Shown piece after piece: positions 38,672-47,596 of a stretch of 64,000 nt of DNA. Source of the DNA: Mycobacterium sp. ITM-2016-00316 (GTDB lineage: Bacteria; Actinomycetota; Actinomycetes; Mycobacteriales; Mycobacteriaceae). Below the pieces are notes generated by a model. The model saw nothing but the letters and a program-made list of their open reading frames with translations, ran no database searches and had not been told where the DNA came from. Every line of letters begins with the position of its first letter. The stretch's first letter is position 1. The position numbers and the translations under genes are program-made. Location: positions 868,001-932,000 of the forward strand of contig NZ_CP134398.1 of assembly GCF_002968335.2 (NCBI RefSeq), given 5' to 3'.

Positions 38672-40222
38672 ATGACCGTTGTAGAACCCTCCTCTGGGGC
38701 GAGGATTCGCTCGGGCAACGTGGACGGCAGCCGCGGCTTGAACGTTGACACCACCTCATCTAAGGAATTCGCGCTCACGCCGCGTGAAGTCGCCGACCGA
38801 CTAGTGGTCGGCGAAACCAGGTGGCCCGAAACAATCGACGCGTATTCAAGCTTTCGCTTCTCGCCGGTGCAGCATGGCCGTTTTGGTGTGCGCCACCTCA
38901 GCCGGGTCCGCGCATGGATGGTCGTGCCGGTCGTCGACTTCGCGATGATGATGGCGCCGTTGGCATGGCGGCCTCCGCAACTGTTGTCCACCCTCACGCT
39001 GGCTATATTGGGGACCCTTCTGCTGACCGGGGGCAGCCGATACGTCGCGCCATTGCACCTGAGCGTCTTGGATGAGTTGCCCAGCATTATCACTCGATTG
39101 CTCGCTGCGGTAGCGGCGGTTTCTGCAGTGGTCCTGCACCTTCATCAGAAGCCACACGTATTGATCTTCTTCGAGACGGCTTGTCAGGCTGTGGCTCTCG
39201 TCGTCGTCGGTCGCGTGGTCACCACTCGCCTGATTGCAATGGGTCGTCGGTACCGTCTCGTGCAGCACCACACCGTGCTGGTTGGTGGCGGACCTACGGC
39301 TGCCGAACTGGCGCGGACCCTGAAGGAGCACCGAGAGTACGGGCTGATCGTCGATGGTTTCGTCGACGATGCCGATCACTGCCCTGCGGCGAAGCTTGCC
39401 CCGCATCTCGGCAGGCTTGCCGACTTGGACATGGCAATAATGAGTGCAGGTGCCGACACGCTACTAGTCGCCGACGGTAACTTCGACGAGCGCGCCTTGG
39501 TCGATGCGGTGCGAACCCAGGTGTGTCTTGGCGCGGAGCTACTCGTGGTCCCACGTATGCACCATTTCCATACATTGACCGGCATGGCCGATCACATCGG
39601 CTCAATCCCGATCATGCGCATACGTAATCCGAACCTGCATGGGCTGGCGCGCTTGCTCAAGAGGGTCTTCGACATCGTCTCGTCCTTGGCGGCACTCCTC
39701 GTACTTGCGCCGGTGCTCCTGGCGGCGGCTGTGGCGGTGCGGCTCGAAGGTGGGCCGGGAATCATCTTCAAGCAGGTGCGAGTGGGTCGCGATGGTAAAG
39801 AGTTCGAACTCTTGAAGTTCCGCTCCATGTGTCCGGCTAATGAGGCCGAGTCACAAACCTGTTGGAGCGTAGCTACCGATGCTCGGGTTGGCCGTGTTGG
39901 ACGGTTTCTGCGCTGCACATCGATAGACGAATTACCGCAGCTTTGGAACATTCTGCGAGGCGACATGGCCGTGGTGGGCCCGCGCCCTGAACGGCCACAC
40001 TTTGTCGAGCAGTTCTCGACGCAGTTCGATCGATACGCCCACCGGCATCGGGTACAGGTCGGGCTAACGGGACTCGCACAGGTCAGTGGTCTCCGTGGCG
40101 ACACTTCGATCGCAGACCGCGCACGCTACGACAACTTCTACATCGAGAATTGGTCGCTGTGGCTCGATATCAAGATCATTGTTCGAACATTTCGAGAGGT
40201 GATTCTCTACCGAGGTAGGTGA
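38672..40222 (+). CDS. Polyprenyl-phosphate sugar-1-phosphate transferase (initiating enzyme)
   Basis: 516 residues, WbaP/CpsE-like. Transfers a sugar-1-phosphate from a nucleotide sugar to the lipid carrier, the first step of polymer assembly. The N-terminal part has four or five helices and a nucleotide-binding-like CoA-domain (HTVLVGGGPTAAELARTL...VDGFVDD). A helix (KRVFDIVSSLAALLVLAPVLLAAAVAVRL) leads into the catalytic domain with FKQVRVGRDGKEFELLKFRSM and DELPQLWNILRGDMAVVGPRPERP. The ATG at 38672 is chosen; a TTG three codons earlier is open. Followed 35 bp later by a glycosyltransferase. Confidence 0.92.
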   Translation: MTVVEPSSGARIRSGNVDGSRGLNVDTTSSKEFALTPREVADRLVVGETRWPETIDAYSSFRFSPVQHGRFGVRHLSRVRAWMVVPVVDFAMMMAPLAWRPPQLLSTLTLAILGTLLLTGGSRYVAPLHLSVLDELPSIITRLLAAVAAVSAVVLHLHQKPHVLIFFETACQAVALVVVGRVVTTRLIAMGRRYRLVQHHTVLVGGGPTAAELARTLKEHREYGLIVDGFVDDADHCPAAKLAPHLGRLADLDMAIMSAGADTLLVADGNFDERALVDAVRTQVCLGAELLVVPRMHHFHTLTGMADHIGSIPIMRIRNPNLHGLARLLKRVFDIVSSLAALLVLAPVLLAAAVAVRLEGGPGIIFKQVRVGRDGKEFELLKFRSMCPANEAESQTCWSVATDARVGRVGRFLRCTSIDELPQLWNILRGDMAVVGPRPERPHFVEQFSTQFDRYAHRHRVQVGLTGLAQVSGLRGDTSIADRARYDNFYIENWSLWLDIKIIVRTFREVILYRGR

Positions 40223-40257
40223 ATTATCGACATGACTGCAGAGGATCGGCATAAAAG

Positions 40258-41595
40258 GTGACAGATGCGCACGTGCGGGCAACCGTCTCTGCGGCACTGG
40301 ACGGCAATAAGGATGGACTGAATGCCGCGATCCTGAGTCTGCACTATCCGCCCGAGACGACTGGCAATGCTCCGTACGCGGGTGCCTTGGCGTCCGGCCT
40401 GGCCAATCGGAACTATCGCGTCAATGCCTTTGTTGCACAACCGCATTACCCCGAATGGCGGGTCCGGCCCGGGTATGGCCAATGGCGGAGAGTCGAGACC
40501 ATTGACGGCGTAAAAGTGCAACGCATGCGCCACTATGTTCCCCGTCCGCCGCGCGGTTTGAGACGGTTGCTCTCAGAGATCAGCTTTGGGATCCGCCTCG
40601 TCTTCAACCGATCAGGTAGTGCGGATGTCGTCATTGCGGTGTCGCCGGCATTGTTCGCGACGGCGCTGGCAGCCGTTCGAATTCGGTTGAATCGCCGCAG
40701 GCCGGGTCTCATAATCTGGGTACAGGACATCTACACGCTCGGGCTCGCCGAAACCAGTGAAGGGAACAGCGTTTCGGCCGCAATTACGAAGATTGTGGAG
40801 CGACGCACCCTTCGTGCGGCCGACAGAGTCATCGCCATACATCCCCGATTCAAGGACTACATGGTTAGCGAGCTCGGTATTCCGGCCGAACGAATCACCG
40901 TTATCCGCAACTGGACTCACTTGAGGCCGTCATTGGCGATGCCGAAAGACGTCGCACGGACGGCGCTAGGCTGGCCCGTGGACACGTTGTTGGCGGTGCA
41001 TACGGGAAACATGGGTTCGAAGCAGGGCCTCGACAACGTCGTTGAGGCAGCACGATTGGCTGACGAGTGGCGTGCACCGATCAAGTTCGTTCTGGTCGGT
41101 GATGGGGGCGAACGAGCCGGGCTGGAACGTCTTGCTCAAGGAATCAACAGTATTCAGTTTGTTGATCCATTGAACGCCGCAGACTACCGTTGTGCGCTCG
41201 CAGCAGCAGATTGCCTGGTGGTCAATGAAAAGCCCGGAGTCGCTAACATGGCGGTGCCCAGCAAGCTCACCTCATACTTCGACTCCGCTCGCCCAGTACT
41301 TGCGGCCACCGACCCGCAGGGCATCACAGCAAGCGAAATCAAACAGTCGGGTGCAGGTGTCGTAGTTCCGGCCGGCGATCCACAGGCACTTCTCGTCGCC
41401 GCATTGGAGCTGACCAAGGACGCCGAGGCTGCTTATACGTACGGTGCTGCCGGTCGGCGCTATTGCCGCGATGTGCTTTCGGCAGATGCCGCGATGGCTG
41501 CCTTCGACGGTCTGATCAAGAATCTAATGCGGCCCCATGTAGCACGACGCGGACAAACGAGGGCAACCGATGTCACAATTCGGGCCGAGGCCTAG
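40258..41595 (+). CDS. WcaI-like glycosyltransferase (GT4 type)
   Basis: 445 residues from a GTG (AAAAGG just upstream). The N-terminus (ILSLHYPPETTGNAPYAGALASGLANR) and AQPHYPEWRVRPGYGQW are characteristic of WcaI-type colanic-acid glycosyltransferases. The donor-binding half has VHTGNMGSKQGLDNVVEAA and FVLVGDGGERAGLERLA. It probably adds an early sugar to the lipid-linked primer made by the preceding gene. Confidence 0.9.
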   Translation: MTDAHVRATVSAALDGNKDGLNAAILSLHYPPETTGNAPYAGALASGLANRNYRVNAFVAQPHYPEWRVRPGYGQWRRVETIDGVKVQRMRHYVPRPPRGLRRLLSEISFGIRLVFNRSGSADVVIAVSPALFATALAAVRIRLNRRRPGLIIWVQDIYTLGLAETSEGNSVSAAITKIVERRTLRAADRVIAIHPRFKDYMVSELGIPAERITVIRNWTHLRPSLAMPKDVARTALGWPVDTLLAVHTGNMGSKQGLDNVVEAARLADEWRAPIKFVLVGDGGERAGLERLAQGINSIQFVDPLNAADYRCALAAADCLVVNEKPGVANMAVPSKLTSYFDSARPVLAATDPQGITASEIKQSGAGVVVPAGDPQALLVAALELTKDAEAAYTYGAAGRRYCRDVLSADAAMAAFDGLIKNLMRPHVARRGQTRATDVTIRAEA

Positions 41596-41610
41596 AGCGC
41601 CGTAGCGCTC
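41595..41610 (+). terminator. Small hairpin at the end of the WcaI-like gene
   Basis: GAGCGC and GCGCTC form a 6-bp stem with loop CGTA, beginning at the last base of the stop codon, between convergent genes. No clear T-run. Confidence 0.3.
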
Positions 41611-41672
41611 GGCAAGCCGCTTTGTTACCTAGCCTGGCGCGTCTGTCGTTGTGGCCCAAGATGAATCCTGCG

Positions 41673-42458
41673 CTATGGCAGGGGCAGAAATAGCACGTTG
41701 TTGTACGCGCGCTCGCTGGAGTATTGAGCCAGGTAGGCATCGGGATCTGTTGGGACACGGTTAGTGCCCGACGTGAGGTAGGGGCGGTAGCCTTGTAAGT
41801 CCATCTCGGCGAAGATGTCCCGTACCGAATGACCCATCCGGGCCACCCATTTGGGTTCTGCCTCAAGATATACAGCCGGACGGCCCTCTCTCAGAAGGTT
41901 CGCCGCGCCCCGAAGTACCTCCAGCTCGGCGCCTTCGACATCGATCTTGACGAACCCGACCTCGGAGGGAGTGATTCCACGCGCCGCCAAGTCGTGGTCG
42001 AGTGAGACCATCGGTATTTCGATGACCCCCTTTGATGCATCGGCACCCGGATCAATATGCGTACGGCCAGTGAGTAGCTCGTCTGTTTCCGAGCGCCAAC
42101 GTAGGCTCATGGTTCGTTCGGACTCGCCGACGGCGACAGTCCTGATCTCGACGTTCCGTACGCGCAAAATCCGAAGCGCCAGGGATAGGGCCTGGCCGTA
42201 GTGGGGAAGTGCCTCGTAGGCGATTACTCTGCCACTCGGCTGTACGTGCCGAGCGAGTGTGAAGGTCCAATTCCCGGCGTGCGCACCGACATCAACGGCC
42301 ACGCGACCTTGCAGTGCGAGCTCGTCCAGTAGGCGCATCTCGGACACGTCGGACCGTCCGCCGAGCAGTCTGCGTGCCCAAATGAGCCCGTGTAGGCGAG
42401 CGGCAACCGCATTCCGCACGCGGCCACCGGAGAGCAACCAGTTCAGTGCAGTGTTCAC
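41673..42458 (-). CDS. FkbM-family methyltransferase (first copy)
   Basis: 261 residues from a GTG with AGAGG five bases upstream. SAM-binding motif I is AVDVGAHAGNWTFTLARHV; the FkbM signature FVKIDVEGAELEVLRGA is present. Enzymes of this family O-methylate sugars or polyketides, so the predicted role is methylation of a sugar of the polymer. Convergent with the WcaI-like gene and 228 bp downstream of a second FkbM gene on the same strand. Confidence 0.88.
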   Translation of the reverse strand: MNTALNWLLSGGRVRNAVAARLHGLIWARRLLGGRSDVSEMRLLDELALQGRVAVDVGAHAGNWTFTLARHVQPSGRVIAYEALPHYGQALSLALRILRVRNVEIRTVAVGESERTMSLRWRSETDELLTGRTHIDPGADASKGVIEIPMVSLDHDLAARGITPSEVGFVKIDVEGAELEVLRGAANLLREGRPAVYLEAEPKWVARMGHSVRDIFAEMDLQGYRPYLTSGTNRVPTDPDAYLAQYSSERAYNNVLFLPLP

Positions 42459-42686
42459 GGTACCTCTGTTACGGATGGTTGGTTGTTCGTGTGCCTCATA
42501 GGGTCCCCCGTGTCTGCAGTGCCCGCTTGATGCGGCCCACGCGGCCTAGGACAAGCAGCAAATCGATGGTAGAGCAACAAAGCTCGGTCTTGTTGGCATG
42601 GAAGAACCTTCGGGGCGAACAATTTCGTGATTGATCTGCGACCCGAACCGGCAAGAGTACCTGCCGAACTCGGTGATGGCACTGAA

Positions 42687-43415
42687 TCACGCGGTGAAGA
42701 ACACTGCATCGGCCTGCAGTAATTGGCCGGTCTTCGGGTCAGCGAAAACAGGATCCAGGCCCATCAATGTCATTCCGAGGGAATGCGCATGGTCCAAACA
42801 TTCCTGATAGGTCATTGCCCCGGCGTAAAGCGGTACAAGTGAAAGCTCCAATTGCATTCCGATGATGGCGCCCTCTGCGAACAAGCCGGTGCAGCCCTCC
42901 AGCACCGCCAGCTCGTAGCCTTGTACGTCGATCTTCAAGAATGTGCGGCTGGGATGACCGACACCAAGCTCGGGGAGAAGCGCGTCCAACCGGTCTTGAG
43001 CGACCGACTCGGTGCCGATGTACCGGGAGTCGGGGGCCACGGAAACGTGAGTATCCAACATCGGGAGAACAGAACTCGACAATCCGGCGTTGCCCGAAAC
43101 ATTGATCTCGACTTGATCTCTGGCGTTGCCGGCTGCGCTTTGTACGACGTCCCATCGCGCGTCGTCTCGGGCCCTGTGGCTGAGCGCCGAGAAAGGCCCG
43201 CTCAGTGGCTCGAAAGAGATAATGCGCCCAGCGTATCCATGCCCGCGAATGGTGGTCGCAAATCCTCCATCATTGGCACCCACGTCGATGACACAGTCCA
43301 CTTGGTAATGATGGAGAAGCCTGACGGTCCGCGCTACCGGATCATGCAAGGGGTACCGCACAACATCCAAACCAAATCGCTGTATGAACTGGCGCAGTTC
43401 GTGTTTCAGTCTCAT
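42687..43415 (-). CDS. FkbM-family methyltransferase (second copy)
   Basis: 242 residues. CVIDVGANDGGFATTIRGHGYAGRIISFEP is motif I and FLKIDVQGYELAVLEGC the FkbM signature. It is clearly diverged from the neighbouring FkbM protein, so the two probably methylate different positions. A 263-bp spacer without a recognisable gene separates it from the methyltransferase gene upstream. Confidence 0.88.
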   Translation of the reverse strand: MRLKHELRQFIQRFGLDVVRYPLHDPVARTVRLLHHYQVDCVIDVGANDGGFATTIRGHGYAGRIISFEPLSGPFSALSHRARDDARWDVVQSAAGNARDQVEINVSGNAGLSSSVLPMLDTHVSVAPDSRYIGTESVAQDRLDALLPELGVGHPSRTFLKIDVQGYELAVLEGCTGLFAEGAIIGMQLELSLVPLYAGAMTYQECLDHAHSLGMTLMGLDPVFADPKTGQLLQADAVFFTA

Positions 43416-43678
43416 AGACAGTTCGGGGCTGGGCGGAGATGGCCGTGCCCCATCTCTCCTTTTCGTGCGGTGCCGATGCGAATGCCGGTCTGATCGAGAG
43501 TCATACGGACCTCAGTATGCATCGTCATCTAGCTAAACGAGATGGCACCGCAAAAGCGCTGCGCTGAAGCTGGCATCTGATACCCACACCAGCCGTCGTC
43601 TCGGTTGAGCCAGCGGGGGCAGAACCGGCGCATCAATGCAGACCGGAGGTGAACACCGGCTCGAACGGCGAGAAGCCA

Positions 43679-44617
43679 CTATTCCTGCACTTTGCGAAAC
43701 GACATCACAAGACAATCCCTTTTGCGCAGAAAGACATCCGTCAACCGCAGGAGGCACATAAGTACCAACCTGGATGGCACTGAGTCGATGAGCGATCTGT
43801 GCGCTTCGACCCGGTGATCGTCGCGGTAGAGAGCGGCTTTCAGGTTGAGTCGGAACCAGGACTCTGGCGTTCGGCTCCAGGAACTCACTACCGTGAGTCC
43901 GTACTCGGCTGCCAATCGGGCCAGCGACTTCTCGGTGTAGTGCACGAGGTGAAACGGTGCAAACCAGCCGCTCACCCAGTTCGCGCCGAAGATTCGTCGC
44001 CAGGCGCTTTCGGCATTTGGAACGGCGAGATACAGGACGCCCCCGGGTTTGAGCACCCTACCCAGTTCCTGCATGAATCGCCGAGGCTTCCGTAGGTGCT
44101 CGAACACCTGCATCAGATACACGACGTCGAACTCCGCATCGGGAAAGGGAATGTCGTCGAAGCTGTGAACCCGGTGCAGCCTGAGGCCGGCCTTGGAGCA
44201 GGCGTCGATCATCACGTCGGAGATCTCTGCGCCGACGATGTCTACCCCGCGCGAGTGGAAGTACGAAAGATAGGTCCCGCCGCCGCTGCCGTAGTCGAGC
44301 ACCTTGCCGCCGGCAGGAATGCTGACAAAGTCGCGTGGGTCGACATCACCCGAAAGCCAGTGGTACGCGCGGCGGAGAAGCGGTTTCTTGGTTCCGAGTC
44401 CGTCAACCAGTACGACTTCGGAGTCTGACGTGTACGCGCTGTAGTACTCGGTCAACGCTTCGTCGGATGGCGTCGGAGTCATGTATTGCGAGTCGCATGC
44501 GTCGCATCGCACCACGTCCCACCGACCGCTCAGACCTTTTCTCCGGTCCGAAAGCCGGGCAACGGGGGCTTCGTCGCCCTGGTGTTCGCATACGGGGCAG
44601 CTGGTCGACTGATCCAT
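43679..44617 (-). CDS. Class I SAM methyltransferase with N-terminal zinc ribbon
   Basis: 312 residues from the ATG at 44617 (GGTGAG upstream). CPVCEHQGDE and VRCDACDSQYM give two CxxC pairs of a zinc ribbon, then the SAM domain: VLDYGSGGGTYLSYF, GAEISDVMID, FDVVYLMQVFEHLRKP and RVLKPGGVLYLAVPN. The frame stays open to 45187, but the upstream part overlaps the acyltransferase gene and is not protein-like. It begins 5 bp after that gene stops, so the pair is co-transcribed. Confidence 0.88.
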   Translation of the reverse strand: MDQSTSCPVCEHQGDEAPVARLSDRRKGLSGRWDVVRCDACDSQYMTPTPSDEALTEYYSAYTSDSEVVLVDGLGTKKPLLRRAYHWLSGDVDPRDFVSIPAGGKVLDYGSGGGTYLSYFHSRGVDIVGAEISDVMIDACSKAGLRLHRVHSFDDIPFPDAEFDVVYLMQVFEHLRKPRRFMQELGRVLKPGGVLYLAVPNAESAWRRIFGANWVSGWFAPFHLVHYTEKSLARLAAEYGLTVVSSWSRTPESWFRLNLKAALYRDDHRVEAHRSLIDSVPSRLVLMCLLRLTDVFLRKRDCLVMSFRKVQE

Positions 44618-44622
44618 GACGC

Positions 44623-45288
44623 TCACCGTCGTTGCCGCACCACGAGAGAACCCCGCTGCTGGTGCACGATGGCCCCTGCGGGCACTTCTCCACTGACAAT
44701 GGTGCCGGCGCCGATCACCGCCCCAGAGCCAATGGTCGTGCCCGGCAAGATCACCGCATTGGCGCCTATCCAGACATCGTCCCCGATCACGACCGGTCGT
44801 TCTGACCACGACTGGTATCGGATCGGCACCCCGGAGGCCGCGATTCCGTGGTTCGCCGCGACGACGAAGACACCCGGGCCGAGGATCGTGTAGTCGCCTA
44901 TCGTGATTCGGGCATCGAAACCGGCGATCAAAGCTGAGAAGGCCGAGACTTTCACGTAGTTTCCGAGTTCGATGCTGGAACCGTTCACAAGCCATGTCGC
45001 CCGGTCGAGAACGCAGCCACGGCCGGTGTGCATCGCTCGTCTGGGTGCCCCGTGGAGCCGTTCCAACTCTGCCATCAGCGCCACAAGGTTGGTCGCGGCA
45101 CGGACGACGGTCATCGGGAATCGAACGGTGCCCTTTGCGATTGCCCACCAGAAGAAGAGTCGCTCTCGGCGTCGCAACTCGAACCACTCCTGGCTCGCGT
45201 CCAGACCTGTATCTGCTCGCCAGCGATCAAGCTCCAACTCGTCGAACCTATGGCGCTGATGAAAACTCCGCGCGAAGGACCGCATCAT
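44623..45288 (-). CDS. Hexapeptide-repeat (LbH) O-acyltransferase
   Basis: About 221 residues from the ATG at 45288. The C-terminal half is a left-handed beta-helix (ITIGDYTILGPGVFVVAANHG..., PVVIGDDVWIGANAVILPGTTIGSGAVIGAGTIVSG) with the catalytic His of AANHGI, as in WbbJ/LacA-type acetyltransferases. The N-terminal helical part is unusual for the family. The start is uncertain: the frame is open to a GTG at 45378 and no good ribosome site precedes either. Predicted to O-acetylate a sugar of the polymer. Confidence 0.8.
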   Translation of the reverse strand: MMRSFARSFHQRHRFDELELDRWRADTGLDASQEWFELRRRERLFFWWAIAKGTVRFPMTVVRAATNLVALMAELERLHGAPRRAMHTGRGCVLDRATWLVNGSSIELGNYVKVSAFSALIAGFDARITIGDYTILGPGVFVVAANHGIAASGVPIRYQSWSERPVVIGDDVWIGANAVILPGTTIGSGAVIGAGTIVSGEVPAGAIVHQQRGSLVVRQRR

Positions 45289-46071
45289 TGGAGCAACTTC
45301 GGCAGCTGCGGGAAGTAAACCTGGTAGCCAGTATCTACGCGCGCAGAAGTGAAATCGAGCAAAAAGATGCGTGACCACAAGTGTGCTGTCGGATGGAGTG
45401 AGAGTGCCGTTCCATTCACGGAAGAGGCCTGGAGACGTAAACAGGGGAGCGAGCGGCAGCTACGGGGCGTACGGGCGACCAGGGCGGGCGCCCGGCGATC
45501 AGTAGGCATGGGTTCCTTCCGACGACGTCTATTTATTGAAGCAGTTCGCGGACCCGGCGCAACCCCAAACGCGTTGATATCGTTCCACTTTGCGGTCAGT
45601 CTGTGCGAACCACGCCAATGCCGCGCCTCGCTGGCTCCGCATCGCAGCGGGCTCACGACCGCACCGTTGTCATCGGCCGTCGGCGATCTTCCGTGTGCCA
45701 CGCGGCTAAGGACGTTTGTGAGGGTCTGTGTGCATCACTCGTTTGACCACTATCCGGTCAATATTCGTGGTGCCGGGTATCTTGACGCGAGGTGCCGGAG
45801 ATTTGCCTGGCAGTTGAATCGGTCACCGAGGGCGGAGATTGATGGACATCTGGCTTGCACGGCCGCTAGCAGTGAGCGGGCTGAGGCATGGTTTTATGCC
45901 CGTACGCAGAACTGTGCAAATCTCGCGGGCGGGTCACATCGGCGGAGGGGGCGGGTTCGACGCTTGGCCTCTGCGGGCGCCGCGGCGACTGAGTCCTCAT
46001 CGTCGCCCAGCATCAGCACTCCACGCGGCACCGGTAGGCCGTCCGGCCAGGCGGAACAGTAGGAGATCATC
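45289..46071. other. 783-bp intergenic region between divergent acyltransferase and polymerase genes
   Basis: A 237-codon open frame on the plus strand covers much of it but is Arg/Ser-rich with no fold-like pattern and no good ribosome site. Promoters for both flanking units must lie here; I see no clear operator. Confidence 0.45.
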
Positions 46072-47496
46072 GTGACTGTGCTCGGTTTGGCCGCGCTCGC
46101 CATTCTGCTCGTCTTCGGGTTTCTTCAAGCACCCCAGGATGATAGAGGAGCTCGCCCAGTCCTCTCGACCTTCAATGTGGTCCTCCTCAGCGTGTGCCTG
46201 TACATACTGCTGCCGGCACTACTGATCCTCAACGCGGGCAACTACACCTGGGCAGTCGACTATTACTCGGGTGAAGTGTTCGAGAAGACCGTCTGGTTGA
46301 GCACACTGGGCGTCGCCGCGTTCCTCTACGGAAATATGTTCTCGCGGCGGCGCGCCGCGTCAGGCGACGCCGAACTCCACTCCGATGAGGGCGCGGCGCA
46401 ATCACTCTCTCCGCGGCCGTTCGCCGGCGTTGTGCTGTATGGGTTGCTCGTTGCCGGGCTCGCGCTGAAGCTGATGCTGATCCTGTCCACGGGAGGGTTT
46501 GCGGAGTCGGTAACAAGACTGTCCGATGGTGTCCGGCAATTCTCGGGTGTGGAGAGTCTCAACGCAGGGGCAGTTCTGCTCGTCACCGTGTCGGGTATTG
46601 CCGACGGGGCTGCCACGTGGGGTGCCTTGCGGTCCTTGCGCGAACGACGGCGCGAGAAAACCTGGGTGTTCGTGCTGTTGATAACGCTGGGCCTCACTTA
46701 CCTGCTCACTGGTAAACGATTGGTCATCCTTCTGCCAATAATGGTGGTGCTCGTCGGATTTCACATCTACAGGCGGTCAATCACCACTCGGGTGCTACCA
46801 ATCGCCATACCTATTGCGGTTGTCGTTGGCTTTCTGACGCTCAGTGCGCGAGTGTTTTTGCCGGCCGCGGTCGCAGGCTACAACATGGACGTCAAGAATA
46901 TTGCGTACGCAGACGGGTCCGTTCTGCAGTTCTACCTGTACTCGCTGGAGTTCGCATCCGTGGAGATGATCTCGGTTGCCATAGAGGCCAGGCAGGACAT
47001 TCTTCAGATGTTCGGCGGGGCGTGGAGCGCGATCATCGCGACCAACTTCGAATCGTTCCTCTACTCTGTCCCTCGGGCAGTGTGGCCAGGAAAACCCACC
47101 ATATTTTATGACTTGTCGCACGGCATTACCGCCGCGCTCGGTGCGACTCCGTTTCAGGATCCGACGGTTGGATATGCCTCGACGCTGATCGGCACTTCGT
47201 TCCTCATGGGAGGTGCGATAGGGACGGCTGCCGCGATGCTGTTGTTGGGTTTCGTAACCGCCCGTTGCGACCTCCGGCTCAAGAAGGGTAACTGGAGTGA
47301 TGGCTCCATTGTCATCTACGCGCTAGCTCTGGTAATCGTCTTCCACCTCTTTCGCCAAGGGACCTTGGGGTGGACGTTCATCGTTTCGATTGTCCAAAAT
47401 TATGGAGTACTTCTCGCGCTCTTTGTGTTGTGCATGATCGCGAAAGAGTCGCATCCATCGGAATTGCCAAGGCCGAACCCATCGGTGAAGAGGTGA
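46072..47496 (+). CDS. O-antigen polymerase-like (Wzy) membrane protein
   Basis: 474 residues from a GTG with AGGAG six bases upstream. About 11-12 hydrophobic helices with a large central loop (YNMDVKNIAYADGSVLQFYLYSLEF...VPRAVWPGKPTIFYDLSHG), the layout of Wzy polymerases; family sequences vary greatly, so the call depends on topology and on the following flippase gene. It would join lipid-linked repeat units in the periplasm. First gene of a plus-strand group with the flippase and a GT2 glycosyltransferase. Confidence 0.8.
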   Translation: MTVLGLAALAILLVFGFLQAPQDDRGARPVLSTFNVVLLSVCLYILLPALLILNAGNYTWAVDYYSGEVFEKTVWLSTLGVAAFLYGNMFSRRRAASGDAELHSDEGAAQSLSPRPFAGVVLYGLLVAGLALKLMLILSTGGFAESVTRLSDGVRQFSGVESLNAGAVLLVTVSGIADGAATWGALRSLRERRREKTWVFVLLITLGLTYLLTGKRLVILLPIMVVLVGFHIYRRSITTRVLPIAIPIAVVVGFLTLSARVFLPAAVAGYNMDVKNIAYADGSVLQFYLYSLEFASVEMISVAIEARQDILQMFGGAWSAIIATNFESFLYSVPRAVWPGKPTIFYDLSHGITAALGATPFQDPTVGYASTLIGTSFLMGGAIGTAAAMLLLGFVTARCDLRLKKGNWSDGSIVIYALALVIVFHLFRQGTLGWTFIVSIVQNYGVLLALFVLCMIAKESHPSELPRPNPSVKR

Positions 47497-47596
47497 CGGC
47501 AGCCGAGCGCGGTGCGACCTCGGGCGTTGTCGCTCCCGCCCAGCCAGAGCTCCCCGATGCGTTGCCTCCTGTCACCCAGAGTGTGCTAATCGCCGG

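Noticed and set aside
44618..45187. N-terminal extension of the zinc-ribbon methyltransferase
   Set aside because: Overlaps the acyltransferase in another frame, Arg-rich; the CPVC zinc ribbon marks the true start.
45349..46062. 237-codon plus-strand frame before the polymerase gene
   Set aside because: Arg/Ser-rich, no ribosome site or recognisable fold.
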